DNA from: an uncultured Pseudomonadales bacterium
Lineage (GTDB): Bacteria > Pseudomonadota > Gammaproteobacteria > Pseudomonadales > UBA7434
Assembly: GCA_943788835.1 (NCBI GenBank)
Contig: CALSRU010000004.1
Coordinates: 552,300-616,299 of the forward strand
Direction: 5' to 3'
DNA: 64,000 bases
The notes under the pieces are model-generated. The model saw only the letters and a program-made list of their open reading frames with translations, was not told the origin of the DNA and searched no databases. The translations under genes were made by a program, and so were the position numbers. Shown piece after piece: positions 1 to 7,554 of this stretch. Position 1 is the first letter of the stretch. Every line of letters begins with the position of its first letter.

Positions 1-164
1 CTTGCTCGCTTTTGCCACCTTATTGGTGCGCCTTGTAAAGTCCGAGATTTGTTAGTAAAAACGCAGTCCTTACATAGCATTGGCTTGCCAATTGATCGGC
101 CAAGAAAGACGCCGCATTTAGTGCACAGGGTACCGTTACAGATGAGCCGGTCTATTTCAGTCAC
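1..164 (-). CDS. Cys-rich small protein, 3' part cut by window edge
   Basis: Read leftward from a GTG at 164-162, with a strong ribosome binding site AGGAGG at 170-175 five bases before it. The 54 visible codons are open to the window edge, so the C-terminus is missing. Two CxxC pairs (C14/C17 and C31/C34) plus C9 suggest a small zinc-ribbon fold. I do not recognise the family and assign no function. The evidence for a real gene is the ribosome binding site and the paired cysteines. Confidence 0.5.
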   Translation of the reverse strand, partial: MTEIDRLICNGTLCTKCGVFLGRSIGKPMLCKDCVFTNKSRTLQGAPIRWQKRA

Positions 165-402
165 TTTTTCCTCCTGGTTGGCCGTTACCACGAGGCTAGT
201 CAATCAGCCAGCGGCCTAAACTTGATAAGTTGTCAATGCCCACAAATTAAAGCAGAACAAAACGGCGCTGGGTATACGGGAAAACACGTAGCGTTTATAA
301 AAAACCAACTAAAAAAGTGAAGTATTTGATGACAAGATCATAAGACTTCTTGATTGGCCTGAAAAATAGATTCAGGACAGGAGCGAAAAAAGACACTTGA
401 AA

Positions 403-715
403 ATGGCATCATCCATAAAAGTAAAACAGCTGTTGAGGCCGGCTCCGCCATTTACCGGATTTAATGGCCAATAATTGGTCGCGGCAGGCATTGTTGATCG
501 ATAGCGCGTATGAACAATACGAGCCTGATCTAGCGCTTATTGGCAAGCTGGATTTTAGGGTGTCAGCTTGTTTAGAAACCCACTGCCATGCCGATCATGT
601 CACAGCCGCATAGCTTTTAAAGACGCAACTGAACCCTCAGATTATGGCGTCACAGCACTCGGGTATTACACCGCTCAACAAAAGCTTGAAACAGGGCGAC
701 CACTTTACGCTTTGA
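403..715 (+). pseudogene. Decayed persulfide dioxygenase (ETHE1-like MBL-fold) remnant
   Basis: Pieces of an ETHE1/Blh-type metallo-beta-lactamase-fold protein can be read in three frames. ATG 403 opens with MASSIKVKQLL. A second frame gives EAGSAIYRI. A third, from about 468, gives LMANNWSRQALLIDSAYEQ and then LETHCHADHVTAA, the metal-binding HxHxDH motif of the family. That frame hits TAG at 611-613, continues through a plausible stretch (SGITPLNKSLKQGDHFTL) and stops at TGA 713-715. The rest of the roughly 230-residue domain is absent. At least two frameshifts and two stops make this a dead gene. A working copy would oxidise glutathione persulfide in sulfide detoxification. The 120 bases after it hold no clear continuation, though a short rhodanese-like ARAA segment is possible. 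Confidence 0.72.
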
Positions 716-836
716 TGTCCATTCTGCTTGGTGCAAAAGTCATGCTTTGCGAGTCATTGCAATGGGTGGGGCTGTCAAAACCTTGCTCGTGCTGCACCTC
801 TTGCAGCGTTGCATAAAGCTTTTAAAGGCCTGGCAT

Positions 837-1448
837 CTATCGTGTAAGATTCATTAAGTTAGCCAGCTCAACGGCTGAATTGGCTTGCATTTTCAACATA
901 ACGTGCGAACGATAGATTTCGATAGTGCGTGGGCTTAAGTTCAATTCACTTGCAATGACCTTACCCGACTTCCCCTGTGCAACCCGCTCAAAGACCTGTT
1001 TTTCTCGCGGCGATAATTTTTCTATACGCGCGATTACCGCCTGCGTCGCGGTTATCTCTTTTTGCTGGCGTTCATTGAGGCTTAGCGCCTTGGTAACGTA
1101 GTCGAGTAGTACTGTATCATTAAACGGCTTTTGTAAAAATTCAAATGCACCATCCTTCATGGCTTGAACGGCAATGGGTATGTCTGCATGACCTGTGATA
1201 AATATGATGGGCAAAATGGATCCAACATCGGCCAAGATCTCTTGCAATTCTAAGCCTGTCATACCGGGCATTTGAATATCTAAGATTAAGCAGCCGGGCC
1301 TGGTAGGTTCATAGTCGCTCAAGAATTTCTCGGGTCCATCGTAAGTGCAAGCTTGAAAACCTGCTGTTTTCAGCAATAGCTGAAGCGAATCAAGTATGGC
1401 TTCATCGTCGTCGACCACGTAAACCGTAGCGTTAATTTCCTCACCCAT
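837..1448 (-). CDS. FixJ/NarL-family response regulator
   Basis: This 203-residue protein has a receiver domain (about residues 8-120) followed by a LuxR-type helix-turn-helix (about 140-200). The acidic pocket D13/D14, phospho-acceptor D57, T85 and K107 are all present, so it should be phosphorylated normally. The output domain carries the LSPREKQVFERVAQGKS and SPRTIEIYRSHV signatures of FixJ/TodT/StyR regulators. Its start overlaps the end of the kinase gene by 8 bases, which indicates translational coupling and makes that kinase the likely partner. The target genes are unknown; aerobic or microaerobic respiration is an inference from family and neighbours. Confidence 0.9.
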   Translation of the reverse strand: MGEEINATVYVVDDDEAILDSLQLLLKTAGFQACTYDGPEKFLSDYEPTRPGCLILDIQMPGMTGLELQEILADVGSILPIIFITGHADIPIAVQAMKDGAFEFLQKPFNDTVLLDYVTKALSLNERQQKEITATQAVIARIEKLSPREKQVFERVAQGKSGKVIASELNLSPRTIEIYRSHVMLKMQANSAVELANLMNLTR

Positions 1449-2808
1449 TTGAACTCTCCGTTTTTGTCGGTGTTTTTATAGCTGCATTAATGGTTGGCAA
1501 AGTAAAAAAGAACTCGTTACCCTCATGCCGATTTCGATTGATATTTAAGTTGCCGCCATGAGCAGCAATCAGTGTCCGGCATAGCGACAGACCAATACCC
1601 AAGCCGTGCTCTTTGGTAGAGAAAAATGGCGTGAAAAGTTGATCCATTGTTTCCTTACGAATAGGCGGACCATTGTCCCTTACACAGACATAGATTTGCT
1701 GATGGGCGCGCGGCTCGGTGATGAGGATGACGTGTGGGTGCGGAACATTTGCCGCCTCCAAAGCTTGCATAGCGTTGACAATTAAGTTGATTAAAACTTG
1801 CTGAATTTGCACTGAATCGACGTCAATGGCTGCGATGTCATCGCCGGGCCGGTAATCAATTTCAACCTTTTTTCTGTCAGCCTCGACGCCAATCAAGTTA
1901 AGCGTATCTACAATAATGGTGTTGATACTTGTCCGCTCACGAGTGGCTTCGCCATACTTTATAGAGCTTCGTAAGCGGCTAATGACCTCGCTAGCTCTGC
2001 TTGCCTGGCGCTCAATCTGTTGTAGCACATACGCTATGTCGTCTTTCTCACGGACATTAGCATCAAGGAGTCGATGGCCAGATTGGGCATAAGTAGTAAT
2101 TGCTGCCAGAGGCTGGTTTACCTCATGCGCAATGCCTGCTGCGATCTCACCTAGCGTAGCAACGCGAGCGATATGTGCCAAATGATCACGAGCCTGCTGA
2201 ACTTCAACTTCTTTTTCGAATATCGCCTTCTCGGCAGCCTTTTGTGAGGATAAATCACGAATCAGTATAAAAAAGATAGTGCCATCTACAGAGACCGTAT
2301 TGACAACCCAAAGCTCTATAGGGAAGTGGCTACCGTCGGCACGCTGAGCAATGAGCTCTCGACTTTCTTGCAAGAAAGATCCATCGCCCGATTGCAGAAA
2401 CGAACGTAACGACTCGTCGCTTTGCTCTTTATAAGGGGATGCTAAAAGTATGCTTACATCTGCGCCAATCACATCGCTGCCATCATAGCCAAACATCTCT
2501 TCAGCGGCTCGATTAAACGAAAATAGCCTACCATTGCTATTGGCGCCAAAAATGCCTTCCTGCGCGCTATCAAGAAGTGTCCGTGTGGTGTCTTGGTTGG
2601 CGCGCAACTCTCCTACTAATTGTTTTTCTTTGGCGATAGCGCGCTCATCTAGCTCCGCCAGCGCGTGCTTCAGTTTTTGATTGGTATGATACAGTTCGGT
2701 GCTTTTGAGTTCGAGAATCTGTTCGGCTTGATGACGAGCACTCTTTTCACGCTTTACTTTGCGCTTAAGGGCTTCTACCTCTGCTAGGTTTTTTTTCGAT
2801 GCATTCAT
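1441..2808 (-). CDS. FixL-like PAS sensor histidine kinase
   Basis: This is a 455-residue soluble kinase with no membrane segments. Residues 1-70 form a basic coiled coil, about 71-195 a PAS domain, about 205-290 the dimerisation domain with H228 in IAHEVNQPLAAITTYA, and about 300-445 the ATP-binding domain (NLIVNAMQAL, then GLGIGLSLCRTLIAAHGG). The layout and H-box match FixL/TodS/DctB-type kinases. The PAS domain aligns well with rhizobial FixL, but the position of the haem-ligating histidine appears to be S130, so an oxygen-sensing haem is unlikely. It may bind another ligand or flavin. It is co-transcribed with the overlapping response regulator gene. Confidence 0.88.
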   Translation of the reverse strand: MNASKKNLAEVEALKRKVKREKSARHQAEQILELKSTELYHTNQKLKHALAELDERAIAKEKQLVGELRANQDTTRTLLDSAQEGIFGANSNGRLFSFNRAAEEMFGYDGSDVIGADVSILLASPYKEQSDESLRSFLQSGDGSFLQESRELIAQRADGSHFPIELWVVNTVSVDGTIFFILIRDLSSQKAAEKAIFEKEVEVQQARDHLAHIARVATLGEIAAGIAHEVNQPLAAITTYAQSGHRLLDANVREKDDIAYVLQQIERQASRASEVISRLRSSIKYGEATRERTSINTIIVDTLNLIGVEADRKKVEIDYRPGDDIAAIDVDSVQIQQVLINLIVNAMQALEAANVPHPHVILITEPRAHQQIYVCVRDNGPPIRKETMDQLFTPFFSTKEHGLGIGLSLCRTLIAAHGGNLNINRNRHEGNEFFFTLPTINAAIKTPTKTESSNG

Positions 2809-3174
2809 GGGCTATTTTGTAGGTGAAAAGTATATAGACCTTCGGAGGTGGGAGCTCATCAATAGCATGCACAATCCGGCAAATAAGAACGCGTTATGTG
2901 GTCACTTAGAGAGATGTTGGCTGACACGTCACTTCTCACTGGATTTGCAGGCGCGCAAGCTCCTATTGCAGCCTGCTTGCTTATTATGCGGCCGCAGCAA
3001 CTTTAAGACAACCTGCCCATATTGTGCTCTGGCAGGCGCTGGCAAGCAATAGCCTAGGTAGTTTTACTAACGCCATAATACGTAAGGAAAACCCCACGCA
3101 GTTTGTACGGATAACCAAGCAGTAAGCTTTGAGTTATATTCGATGCCGTAGCTATAACTCACGGAATTAGACAG
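2809..3174. other. Intergenic region between divergent kinase and FNR genes
   Basis: These 366 bases separate two divergently transcribed regulatory genes and should hold both promoters. I see no convincing FNR box, terminator or RNA gene. A plus-strand reading frame here ends with two CxxC pairs, but it overlaps the kinase start and has no ribosome binding site, so I do not call it. Confidence 0.4.
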
Positions 3175-3957
3175 ATGCGCAATAACAATATACTCACGCT
3201 CGGAAAAGGCCCATCAATCGCTCAATCCACTGGCTGCTCACAGTGCATTCGCAGGCCATTATGCATGGCCCACACCCTAAAAAATAACAGCTTGCATGCT
3301 TTTAGTGCCTTAGTTAAACATGCGCAGCCGGTGAAGAGAAAACAAGAGCTTTTTCGCGCAGGCGATCGCTTCGATCGTTTGTACTTTGTTCGTGCGGGGC
3401 TTTTCAAATCCTATCGTTTACATGAAGACGGAGCGCTCCATGTAACAGGTTTTCATTTGCCTGGCGAAATGATGGGTTTGGACAACATGAACAACGGTAT
3501 ACACAGTGAGTATCTCGAAGCGCTTGATACTGGCAGTGTCTGCGAACTACCACTGGCCTCAATAGAAGACCTCGCACGTGTTGATGCGGCACTGGTGATA
3601 CAGCTAATGCGGACTATTAGCGCCGAAGTGAGTCGTGAAAAAGACATGATGTATTTATTGGGCAAAATGGGCGCCGAGCAAAAGCTAGCAAACTTTTTAA
3701 TCGACTTATCTAATCGGTCGCATAAAAGCGGCCTGGATAGGCATAAAATACACTTCGGTATGACTCGAGCAGACATTGCTAATCACTTAGGTATGGCGGT
3801 CGAAACGATTAGCCGCATTTTACAAGGCTTACGTGATCAAGGGATATTAACCATAAACAATCGTGACATTGAATTAACCCAACGAGATTTGCTTGAATCA
3901 ATTGCCCAGCATGGCTCAATAATGTCGACATCTCAGAAAAATCGCGCCAACGCATAA
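3175..3957 (+). CDS. FNR/Anr-type oxygen-responsive transcription regulator
   Basis: This 260-residue Crp-family protein has the full FNR cysteine set: C21, C24, C30 and C123, equivalent to E. coli C20/C23/C29/C122, which bind an oxygen-labile [4Fe-4S] cluster. A cyclic-nucleotide-type beta barrel (about 40-140) is followed by a dimer helix and a C-terminal helix-turn-helix (about 190-240). The recognition helix reads VETISR, keeping the E, S and R that in FNR contact TTGAT half-sites. It should act as a global switch to low-oxygen respiration. The gene is monocistronic and convergent with the Na/Pi transporter gene 22 bases downstream. I leave the symbol blank because fnr, anr and etrA cannot be told apart here. 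Confidence 0.92.
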   Translation: MRNNNILTLGKGPSIAQSTGCSQCIRRPLCMAHTLKNNSLHAFSALVKHAQPVKRKQELFRAGDRFDRLYFVRAGLFKSYRLHEDGALHVTGFHLPGEMMGLDNMNNGIHSEYLEALDTGSVCELPLASIEDLARVDAALVIQLMRTISAEVSREKDMMYLLGKMGAEQKLANFLIDLSNRSHKSGLDRHKIHFGMTRADIANHLGMAVETISRILQGLRDQGILTINNRDIELTQRDLLESIAQHGSIMSTSQKNRANA

Positions 3958-3979
3958 ACAGCAAAGTCTGGCGTCTCAA

Positions 3980-5617
3980 TCACTCAACAATATGGTGCCA
4001 CTGTCGCCAAGCTTGTAAAAGGCTCTGGCAAGAATGCCATATCTCGCGATTAATATTCAGTAGGGTCGAGAGCTGCTCAGCTTTGATGCGATGATTCACA
4101 TCGTGCCTAAGTAACTCTTGATGAAGCCTCGTATGAGACTGCTCATTAAGCAAGCTTATCTGCTCAAGCTGCTCGCGCAAATAGGCCTCGTTATGATCGG
4201 TAGCCAACAGCTCGACTAGCTGTTGGTAAAACTTTTGTAGGTCTACTTGGTATTGGAATGAGAAATGCTCTAGCTCCGGTGTCACTGCATGACGCAGTGC
4301 TATTAAGTTTGCGCGAATATCCTTAAGCCCCTTAGTAGAAAAAACAGCATCGCGTACACAGCTGAGCAAACTCATCAGTTCACGCGATTGCATGTCGCTC
4401 AGCGGTTGTTGCTGAAGCTGTGCGGCATAATGTAATAGCTCACCTTCACCGTGTTTAATCGCTTCGTAACGCTGCTGGAAACTTTGGGGCTCGGCGTCGG
4501 TGTCTTTAAGAAGCTCTATTGCGCTTTGACTCAAATGGAGCTGAGCCAAATCGAAGTGTAAATTACGTAAGTTAATCGCTAACGAAGAGGCTAGAAGTTT
4601 TTGCGTGTGCGCATGACAAGCGCTAAGCGCAGCCTCCGGCACATCGGTAGGTACATCGGCTAACGCTTGGCCTCGATGACCGTTTGCTAAAAAGCGCTGT
4701 CCAATCCAACTGGCATACTGTGACAAAAACGGAACAAATACAAACAACCCCAGTAAGTTGAACAGACTATGAAAAGCCACCAAGCTGTACAGGGGGTCAG
4801 TCAAATGCAGGGCGCGTAAGAGTAACGGCAAGAAGGGTAGCAATACAAAAAAAGCAACAACCGCTACGACAACATTAAACAACACATGTGCCAGTGCGAG
4901 TTGTCGCTTGATAGGTGAGCCCTTCAAGCTGCCAAGCACGGTCGTTGAAGTGGTGCCTAAGTCGGCGCCAATCACAATCGCCGCCGCGGCGGGTAAGCCA
5001 ATAATACCGCTACTCAATGCAGTCAAAGCAATGAGCATACTGGCTGAGCTTGACTGAATAATAGTAGCCAGCAATACGCCTATTAACACGTAACTCAGCG
5101 GATTCATGCCAAGCATAGCTTGTAGATCGTCATACTCAGCTACATCGGCAACCGCTGCCTTGATTACCCCCAAGCCAAATAGCATAAGGCCTAAGCCAAA
5201 TAGCGCTGCGCCAGCTGCGCCGATTCTTTCACGCCGCTCCCCAAACACCTGCAGTAAGCCACCTAAGCCAATGGTTGGCAAAGCGACTACTTGCAAATCA
5301 AGTTTAAAGCCCAGCATGGCAACCAACCAACCGGTAAAGGTGGTACCAAGATTGGCACCCAGCAACACGCCGATTGCATTAAATAACGGCATGATACCTG
5401 CACTGGCAAAAGCGAGAACAATCAAGCTTACCATTGAGCTACTTTGCACGAGGGCAGTGATGGTCGTACCCGCAAAAACACTACTGACTCTGTGCCCGGT
5501 CGTGTTACCCAACCATTGCTTCATCCATCGACTGCTCAGGCTCTCAACACTGCGTTCAAGCTGCATCATCCCGAATAGGAAGATACTCAGGCCTATAAGT
5601 AGGTCCACAATGAGCAT
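3980..5617 (-). CDS. Na/Pi cotransporter family protein (NptA/YjbB type)
   Basis: This 545-residue protein has two parts. The first 310 residues are hydrophobic with eight or more membrane segments and contain the two inverted PNaS repeats, each with a QSSS core (LVQSSSMVSLIVLAFASAGI and IIQSSSASMLIALTALSSGI). The last 220 residues are a soluble, helical PhoU-like domain. Family members move phosphate with sodium; E. coli YjbB has been linked to phosphate export, so the direction here is open. I see no Pho box directly upstream. Alone in its orientation, it converges on the FNR gene. Confidence 0.88.
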   Translation of the reverse strand: MLIVDLLIGLSIFLFGMMQLERSVESLSSRWMKQWLGNTTGHRVSSVFAGTTITALVQSSSMVSLIVLAFASAGIMPLFNAIGVLLGANLGTTFTGWLVAMLGFKLDLQVVALPTIGLGGLLQVFGERRERIGAAGAALFGLGLMLFGLGVIKAAVADVAEYDDLQAMLGMNPLSYVLIGVLLATIIQSSSASMLIALTALSSGIIGLPAAAAIVIGADLGTTSTTVLGSLKGSPIKRQLALAHVLFNVVVAVVAFFVLLPFLPLLLRALHLTDPLYSLVAFHSLFNLLGLFVFVPFLSQYASWIGQRFLANGHRGQALADVPTDVPEAALSACHAHTQKLLASSLAINLRNLHFDLAQLHLSQSAIELLKDTDAEPQSFQQRYEAIKHGEGELLHYAAQLQQQPLSDMQSRELMSLLSCVRDAVFSTKGLKDIRANLIALRHAVTPELEHFSFQYQVDLQKFYQQLVELLATDHNEAYLREQLEQISLLNEQSHTRLHQELLRHDVNHRIKAEQLSTLLNINREIWHSCQSLLQAWRQWHHIVE

Positions 5618-5687
5618 AGGAATGAATTCTTACGAGCGAATATTAATGAGACAATGCGGGAAAGAACTGCGCTGTAGCACTAGGTAT

Positions 5688-6020
5688 TTAACGCAGCTTT
5701 TTCCGCATTTTTTGATAACTACTTTTCAAATCGGAGAGAGACTCATGCAGGTGATAGTTAATTGATGCACCCAAATTTTTAAGTCCGATATTACTCGACT
5801 CACGTTCATGTTCGACACCGGACTGATGTGAACTCGATAAGTGAATGCGCTGCTGCACCTTATGCCATTTATCTTCCATCAAAAGCCATTCATCTTTAAA
5901 CTCTCTTTTAGCTAAATGAATCTGTACGCGCAATTCATCTCGATCTTGCTTAACCGAAGCCCAAAGAGAGGTGAGCATTTCCTTAGCGTCTAGCTCAGCG
6001 CTTTTATTTTTTTTGTCCAC
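5688..6020 (-). CDS. Small charged coiled-coil protein, sll1863-like
   Basis: A reading frame opens further upstream, but GAGGAGG sits just before a GTG at 6020, giving a protein of 110 residues starting VDKKNKSAELDAKEM. It is soluble, highly charged and almost wholly helical, with a WASVKQDRDELRVQIHLAKR segment followed by paired tryptophans. That pattern resembles the sll1863 stress-response family (low certainty). It lies 62 bases downstream of the Hsp20 gene on the same strand, so a joint stress-related transcript is likely. Biochemical function is unknown. Confidence 0.65.
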   Translation of the reverse strand: MDKKNKSAELDAKEMLTSLWASVKQDRDELRVQIHLAKREFKDEWLLMEDKWHKVQQRIHLSSSHQSGVEHERESSNIGLKNLGASINYHLHESLSDLKSSYQKMRKKLR

Positions 6021-6082
6021 AGCTTCCTCCTCATGTGTATATGAATGTATCGGCCCTAATTTATTGGTAGCGATCAACTAAC

Positions 6083-6535
6083 TTAATGAACTGCAATTTT
6101 TTTGCACGCTGCGTTTACCGGTTTACTTTTTGGCACCTTAAGGCGCAAAACACCATTTTTAAACGATGCTTTAACGTCATTATCGCTTACTTGTCGGCCG
6201 AGATTAAAACGACGTATTTGCTTTCCATAGCGCCGCTCACTACGAATGACTTTATCACCTTCCTTGTTTTCTTCCACAGAAGAACTCTCGGCCTCAATGT
6301 GCAAAATCCCCTCTTGAAGCGTTACATTAATGTCTTTCTTTTCAATACCAGGAAGATCAACATGAATGTTAAACGCGTTTTTTTCTTCGGTGATATCACA
6401 CGGAGGCAGAAACGCCATATCCCCTGTACCATCTTGCGTTCTAAATGGGTTGCCTAACGCACCCCACAAGTTTTCGTTGCCCAAAAGGGGCTCCCATAGG
6501 GAGAGGGGTTGCTCAAAGACTTTAGGAATACTCAT
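6083..6535 (-). CDS. Hsp20 small heat shock protein
   Basis: The start is placed at ATG 6535 because AGGAG precedes it by eight bases; the frame runs on upstream to 6604 without such a signal. The 150-residue product has a short N-terminal arm with phenylalanines and tryptophans, an alpha-crystallin domain (about 45-140: FNIHVDLPGIEKKDINVTL and FKNGVLRLKVPKSK), and a short basic tail. It is an ATP-independent holdase that keeps unfolding proteins soluble. I found no convincing heat-shock sigma factor promoter in the 118 bases upstream. The next gene on the strand is the coiled-coil protein at 5688-6020. Confidence 0.93.
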   Translation of the reverse strand: MSIPKVFEQPLSLWEPLLGNENLWGALGNPFRTQDGTGDMAFLPPCDITEEKNAFNIHVDLPGIEKKDINVTLQEGILHIEAESSSVEENKEGDKVIRSERRYGKQIRRFNLGRQVSDNDVKASFKNGVLRLKVPKSKPVNAACKKIAVH

Positions 6536-6653
6536 ATCACAATGCTCCTGATCAGTTAACAATAAATATTTCAGGCTTTTTGGGCCAGGACGTTTAATAA
6601 CCACCTAATTTATGGCCATCGGCTTAGCCACTTTTAGCTAATGTGCTCGCCTT

Positions 6654-7109
6654 CTAAGGGTAGTAGGCGCGATAAGGGCTGCGCTCAAAAGTCTGTAATT
6701 CATATTCCGACTGGAGAAAACTCACCAAATCAATCAGCTGATTTACGGTCATAAACTCATTGTAATTACGCATAGCAGAGCCACCGGCAGGATCAGTATG
6801 TTCGGGGGCATAACTTTGAGCGATTTTATGCGACGGGTTAATGATGGCTGTCACTAACTCGCCATAGGTTTTAATTCGGGTCACCTTACCGCCGAGTGCA
6901 AAGGATATAGAGTGACCCGATGTGTCGGGTAACTGCTTTACCGAGGGCAAACTGTGGCAGCTATTGCATTGCAGCGTGACAAACGTAAACTCTCCCACGT
7001 CGGGATCGCCATCAGGTAAGCTAAACCCTTTGCCCTTGCGTGCCTCGGGACTGCATGCAGCGAGGACAATCAACAGTGAACTCAGTACCGCTAAACAAAA
7101 CGTACGCAT
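6654..7109 (-). CDS. Lipoprotein c-type cytochrome
   Basis: This 151-residue precursor has a signal peptide ending in the lipobox LAAC (C19), so it should be lipid-anchored at the periplasmic face. One CNSCH haem-attachment motif lies near residue 50. A methionine in GGSAMRNYNEFMT or nearby may be the second iron ligand. The size and the single haem fit a class I monohaem cytochrome; the closest picture is a small electron-transfer subunit. It should need the Ccm system encoded at 41-49 kb for maturation. A possible FNR half-site lies about 65 bases upstream of the start. The redox partner is unknown. Confidence 0.85.
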   Translation of the reverse strand: MRTFCLAVLSSLLIVLAACSPEARKGKGFSLPDGDPDVGEFTFVTLQCNSCHSLPSVKQLPDTSGHSISFALGGKVTRIKTYGELVTAIINPSHKIAQSYAPEHTDPAGGSAMRNYNEFMTVNQLIDLVSFLQSEYELQTFERSPYRAYYP

Positions 7110-7170
7110 ATCAGCTACCTAATCCGTTAAAAGTTGGGATTCAGTTTAATCCTCTAGCCAGCTCAAAATA

Positions 7171-7184
7171 CTGTCCTAGATCAA
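7171..7184 (-). promoter_or_regulatory. Possible FNR site upstream of cytochrome gene
   Basis: Read on the minus strand, the 14 bases are TTGATCTAGGACAG. The first half-site TTGAT is perfect and the second is poor against TTGAT-N4-ATCAA. Its distance of about 65 bases to the cytochrome start codon fits an activating position. This is a weak call, supported mainly by the cytochrome target and the FNR-type regulator nearby. Confidence 0.3.
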
Positions 7185-7341
7185 TTTTGGCCTTGCTAGT
7201 TGATTGTGATGCTTAGGTTAGGCTCGTTAAACTAGCCTCGCAAATAGTTCATTTCGGCGTTTCGTTGAACTGGGACAGCATTAAAGCTGTGTTAAGCCTA
7301 GCGCTGAGTTTATCGACCAGCATTCACGGCAAGTTCATAGA

Positions 7342-7358
7342 AGTGACTTATTAGTGAC
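7342..7358 (-). promoter_or_regulatory. Pho-box-like repeat pair, minus orientation
   Basis: AGTGAC occurs at 7342-7347 and again at 7353-7358, exactly 11 bases apart. On the minus strand this reads as two GTCACT units with PhoB-style 11-base phasing. It lies directly beside the plus-strand Pho boxes. It could extend the PhoB array or serve leftward transcription towards the cytochrome gene. Confidence 0.45.
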
Positions 7359-7372
7359 TTTTTAGCGGCCGA

Positions 7373-7400
7373 TGTCACATTATTGTCATATTAAAGTCAT
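7373..7400 (+). promoter_or_regulatory. Pho box array (PhoB binding site) for the porin gene
   Basis: TGTCA at 7373-7377, TGTCA at 7384-7388 and AGTCA at 7395-7399 are spaced exactly 11 bases apart, with A/T-rich 4-6 base spacers. This is the classic tandem direct repeat bound by phosphorylated PhoB. The array lies 155-180 bases upstream of the porin start codon and replaces the -35 region at Pho promoters in general. A TATTAG at about 7429 could be the -10 element, though it is slightly distant. The function of the downstream gene supports the call. Confidence 0.75.
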
Positions 7401-7554
7401 AGACTGCACAGGCTTTGAGCTGAACCTGTATTAGTGGTAGCGCTAGCGGGGGGCAGGCCCAATGAATTGGATAGAAAGTAAAAAAAGCGTCTTGACGAAT
7501 CTGCTGTGTACACACAGCCAACCGCATGCAACAAACGATTGGAGATACGAGAAC

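Larger units (their letters stand above)
7110..7372. other. Intergenic region between cytochrome and porin genes
   Basis: Together with 7373-7554 this forms a 445-base divergent control region. It holds the possible FNR site at 7171-7184 and the Pho-type repeats at 7342-7400. I see no RNA gene or terminator in it. Confidence 0.5.

Noticed and set aside
222-236. TTGATAAGTTGTCAA, resembling an FNR box
   Set aside because: The spacing is five bases instead of four and the second half-site is imperfect.
2759-3052. Plus-strand frame ending in two CxxC pairs, faintly like the start of ComF
   Set aside because: It overlaps the start of the kinase gene, lacks a ribosome binding site, and has no downstream phosphoribosyltransferase domain.
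5106-5765. 219-codon frame opposite the Na/Pi transporter gene
   Set aside because: Antisense shadow of a well-supported membrane protein, with Pro/Ser/Lys-rich content typical of a shadow frame.
6536-6653. Possible heat-shock promoter before the Hsp20 gene (CCTGAAA)
   Set aside because: No matching CCCCAT-type -10 element is found at the right distance.
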